Shown here piece after piece: positions 61,928 through 64,000 of a stretch of 64,000 bases of DNA. Position 1 is the first letter of the stretch, and every line of letters starts with the position of its first letter. The DNA lies in contig NZ_JARFML010000017.1 in the NCBI RefSeq assembly GCF_029167105.1, forward strand, positions 62,001 through 126,000, in the 5' to 3' direction. The notes beneath the pieces are model-generated. The model did no database searches, had not been told where the DNA came from, and saw nothing but the letters and a program-made list of their open reading frames with translations. The translations under genes and the position numbers were made by a program. Origin of the DNA: Bradyrhizobium yuanmingense (GTDB taxonomy: Bacteria > Pseudomonadota > Alphaproteobacteria > Rhizobiales > Xanthobacteraceae).

Positions 61928-63181
61928 ATGGCGGCGAAGACGCGTCCAGTGCGCACCACCCGGACGTCCAGGCGGCGGCCGCTTCGGAAGCGGCCCAGGG
62001 CGGCCGGCCAGCTGCGAAAGCGCAGCACCAAGGCGGTTGCGCCTGATGTCGTCCAGGCGGCGCTGGCCGCGTTTGCCCATGAGGTCCGCACCCCCCTGAC
62101 CGGCATTCTCGCGATCAGCGACCTGCTCGCGACCTCCGATCTAGGCGAGCGGGAGCGGCGCTGGGCCGACACCATCAAGGCCGGCGCCGAGCATCTGGCG
62201 AGCCTCGCCACGCTGTTCGTGGATGCTGCCAGAACGGGGAAGGGCGGCAGCACGCCGCGCCAGGATCTGTTCGATCTCAAGGCGCTCGCCCGCACCGCCG
62301 GCGATTCCCTGGCCGGCCGCGCCGCGGCCAAAGGTCTCCAGGCCAAGGTCGAGATCGCCGACAAGATCCCAGGGCTCGTGGTCGGTGATTCCGTCCGCCT
62401 GCGCGCCGCGCTCGAGAACCTGATCGACAACGCCGTGAAATTCACCGACGAGGGCGGTGTGGCCCTCGCGGTCGAGCCCTGGCGTCCGGCCAAGGGCAAA
62501 GCAAAGGGCCGGGTCGGCGTCGCCTTCGCCGTGTCCGACAGCGGCATCGGCCTGACCATGGCCGAGATCAAGCGGCTATTCCGTCCGTTCACCCAGGCCA
62601 ATGTCACCATTGCCGCACGCTTCGGCGGCGCCGGCTTGGGGCTCTCCTCGGTCAAGCAACTGGCGCGGGCGATGGGCGGCGACATCACCGTCGCTCCGCG
62701 CCGGGGTGGCGGCGCCACCTTCACATTGACGGTGTCGCTGGACTCGGCGGGACGGGGCAAGGCCCGCAAGGCAAAGGACGGCAGCGAGCCCGAGGCGGTG
62801 GCTGCGCTTCGCGTTCTCAGCGTCGAGGACAACCCGTTCGGCCGCGTCGTGCTCAACACCATCCTGACCGAGCTCGGCCATCATGCCGAGTTCATCGGGC
62901 GCGGCGAGGACGCCGTGAACCGGCTGGAGCATGGCGCGTTCGACGCGGTGCTGATGGACATGGTGCTGCCGGGCATCGACGGCATCGAGGCCATCAGGCG
63001 GATTCGCAGGCTGACGACGCCGCTGGCTCAGATCCCGATCATCGGCGTGTCCGGCCGCGGCGAGGACGAGGCCGCCGCGCGCCAAGCCGGGGCTGACGCC
63101 TTCCTGGTCAAGCCTGTGTCTCCGCGGGCTTTAGCGACTGCGCTGCTTGAAGCGACACGCCGTGAGGAAGCCGCGACTTGA
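61928..63181 (+). CDS. Soluble hybrid histidine kinase with C-terminal receiver
   Basis: The 417-residue protein has a basic N-terminus (RTTRTSRRRPLRKRPRAAGQ) without TM, a HisKA domain with AFAHEVRTPLTGIL, a HATPase domain (NLIDNAVKFTDEGG, GGAGLGLSSVKQL), and a receiver with acceptor Asp in AVLMDMVLPGIDGIEA. No sensor domain is obvious. The 3' end overlaps the 3' end of the converging YihY gene by 74 bases. The start at 61928 follows a good N-terminus; the frame begins 24 codons earlier. Confidence 0.9.
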   Translation: MAAKTRPVRTTRTSRRRPLRKRPRAAGQLRKRSTKAVAPDVVQAALAAFAHEVRTPLTGILAISDLLATSDLGERERRWADTIKAGAEHLASLATLFVDAARTGKGGSTPRQDLFDLKALARTAGDSLAGRAAAKGLQAKVEIADKIPGLVVGDSVRLRAALENLIDNAVKFTDEGGVALAVEPWRPAKGKAKGRVGVAFAVSDSGIGLTMAEIKRLFRPFTQANVTIAARFGGAGLGLSSVKQLARAMGGDITVAPRRGGGATFTLTVSLDSAGRGKARKAKDGSEPEAVAALRVLSVEDNPFGRVVLNTILTELGHHAEFIGRGEDAVNRLEHGAFDAVLMDMVLPGIDGIEAIRRIRRLTTPLAQIPIIGVSGRGEDEAAARQAGADAFLVKPVSPRALATALLEATRREEAAT

Positions 63182-64000
63182 TGATCGCGGCGTTCAGCTC
63201 GCCGCCGTAAACGAAGATTGCGGCGATGAAGTACAGAAACACCAGCGCGATGATCACCGAAGCGAGGCCCGCATACATTGTCACGTAGTTGTTGGCAAAG
63301 CGGGCCAAGTATTGGCCGAACACGATGCTCGAGATCAGCGACGCCACGATGGTGAAGACGATGCCGGGCAATATCTGCAGGAAGCTGCGCCGTCCCGCCG
63401 GCAGCCAGGCATGCAGGATGATCAGCGCCACCACCAGCGCGCCGATGGAGATGCCATAGCGCACCCAGGTGAGGATGCTCTCGTTGGATTCGACGAACAG
63501 CGGAATGTGGCGCCGCGCCGCCTCGATAATGAGCGGACCGAGCACGATCAGGAAAGCCATGGCGAGCGCCGTGAAGGCGGCAATGATCGTATAGGCGATT
63601 GATTCCAGCCGGAGCCAGTACCAGCTTCGCATCTCCACCACCGCATAGGCGCGGTTGAGCGCGACTCGCAGCGCCTCGACGCCGTTCGAGGCGAAATAGA
63701 CCGACAGCGCCGCGCCGATGGTCAAAAGGCCGGTCCGGGTGGTGGTCAGCACGTCATGCACCTCGCCCGAGATCGAATCGGCGACTTGCTTGGGCCAGAC
63801 CTGGAGCATCAGGCTGGCGGCCTGGTCGGCGAGTTCCTTGGAGCCGAAGAAGCCGGCGAGCGCGGTCAGCACGATCAGGAATGGGAACAGCGCCATCAGC
63901 GTCGACAGCGCAATGTGGCTCGCGATCGCCCAGCCGTCATCGGCGAGGAACGTGTAGAACGCGTCCTCAACGACGCAGTAAATGTAGCGGATGGCTTTCA
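63108..64000 (-). CDS. YihY/BrkB-family membrane protein (start just outside window)
   Basis: The frame is open to the window edge; the last bases give KAIRYIYCVVEDAFYTFLAD preceded by -TG, so the start codon is probably at 64001. The visible 297 residues have about six TM helices with the family segments ALFPFLIVLTALAGFFGSKE, GAALSVYFASNGVEALRVAL and YFIAAIFVYGGELNAAII. Function is unknown; the BrkB name comes from a disputed serum resistance gene. Its 3' end overlaps the hybrid kinase gene. Confidence 0.9.
   Translation of the reverse strand, partial: KAIRYIYCVVEDAFYTFLADDGWAIASHIALSTLMALFPFLIVLTALAGFFGSKELADQAASLMLQVWPKQVADSISGEVHDVLTTTRTGLLTIGAALSVYFASNGVEALRVALNRAYAVVEMRSWYWLRLESIAYTIIAAFTALAMAFLIVLGPLIIEAARRHIPLFVESNESILTWVRYGISIGALVVALIILHAWLPAGRRSFLQILPGIVFTIVASLISSIVFGQYLARFANNYVTMYAGLASVIIALVFLYFIAAIFVYGGELNAAIIKSRLPHGVSLQAAQSLKPAETQA

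Overview
The window looks like ordinary core chromosome of a high-GC alphaproteobacterium, almost certainly Bradyrhizobium or a very close relative. The grounds are the Shemin-type 5-aminolevulinate synthase, a Fur-family regulator of the Irr type, perfect FixK/FNR boxes (TTGAT-N4-ATCAA), many small secreted proteins of rhizobial type, paired dipeptide-type ABC systems, and intergenic palindromic repeats of the kind scattered through Bradyrhizobium genomes. I see no integrase, transposase, phage gene or CRISPR array. The genus call is inference from gene content.

Layout. Positions 1-2900: the end of ohr, a Tat-exported alpha/beta hydrolase, a membrane-anchored cytochrome P460 and a frameshifted short-chain dehydrogenase. 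2.9-12 kb: a giant symporter-sensor-kinase-receiver fusion, hemA and aroQ flanking a FixK box, a metallo-beta-lactamase-fold hydrolase and a chemotaxis receptor. 12-15.4 kb: an outer-membrane barrel with a clear terminator, an XRE regulator, an AEC permease and a pair of overlapping small genes, one only 58 codons. 15.6-20.8 kb: a complete dipeptide/oligopeptide ABC importer. 21-25 kb: an Irr paralogue sharing a centrally placed FixK box with a divergent small gene, then a winged-helix/TPR regulator separated by tandem 21-bp repeats from an MddA-like methyltransferase.

25-34.6 kb: small exported proteins, a NarL-type two-component system, an epoxide-hydrolase-like enzyme, a VOC protein, an arginase-family enzyme, tRNA-Leu(CAA), DsbB, an AbrB-type membrane protein and a PsiF-like protein. 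34.7-40.6 kb: a TetR regulator with two palindromic operators facing two thioesterases, a CidA/LrgB pair, a DsbA-like oxidoreductase, an esterase and an HtrA-like protein whose catalytic residues all appear replaced. 40.9-48.2 kb: a six-gene operon of an M20 (AbgB-like) amidohydrolase and a second complete peptide-type ABC importer, suggesting uptake and hydrolysis of an amide substrate. 48.2-53.3 kb: a membrane diguanylate cyclase, dodecin, an EamA permease, an HNH endonuclease and an NHL-repeat protein. 53.4-59.1 kb: a co-directional set of flavin monooxygenase, acyl-CoA ligase, orphan Liv-type binding protein and nitronate monooxygenase facing a LysR regulator. 59.3-64 kb: the LysR gene, AlkA-like glycosylase, GluQRS, a soluble hybrid kinase and the start of a YihY/BrkB membrane protein that runs to the window edge.

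Points that stand out: hemA and the Irr paralogue, both heme/iron genes, each have a perfect FixK box, suggesting low-oxygen control of heme metabolism; the HtrA-like protein looks like a pseudoprotease; and several promoters carry clear palindromes or direct repeats that predict their regulators' binding sites.
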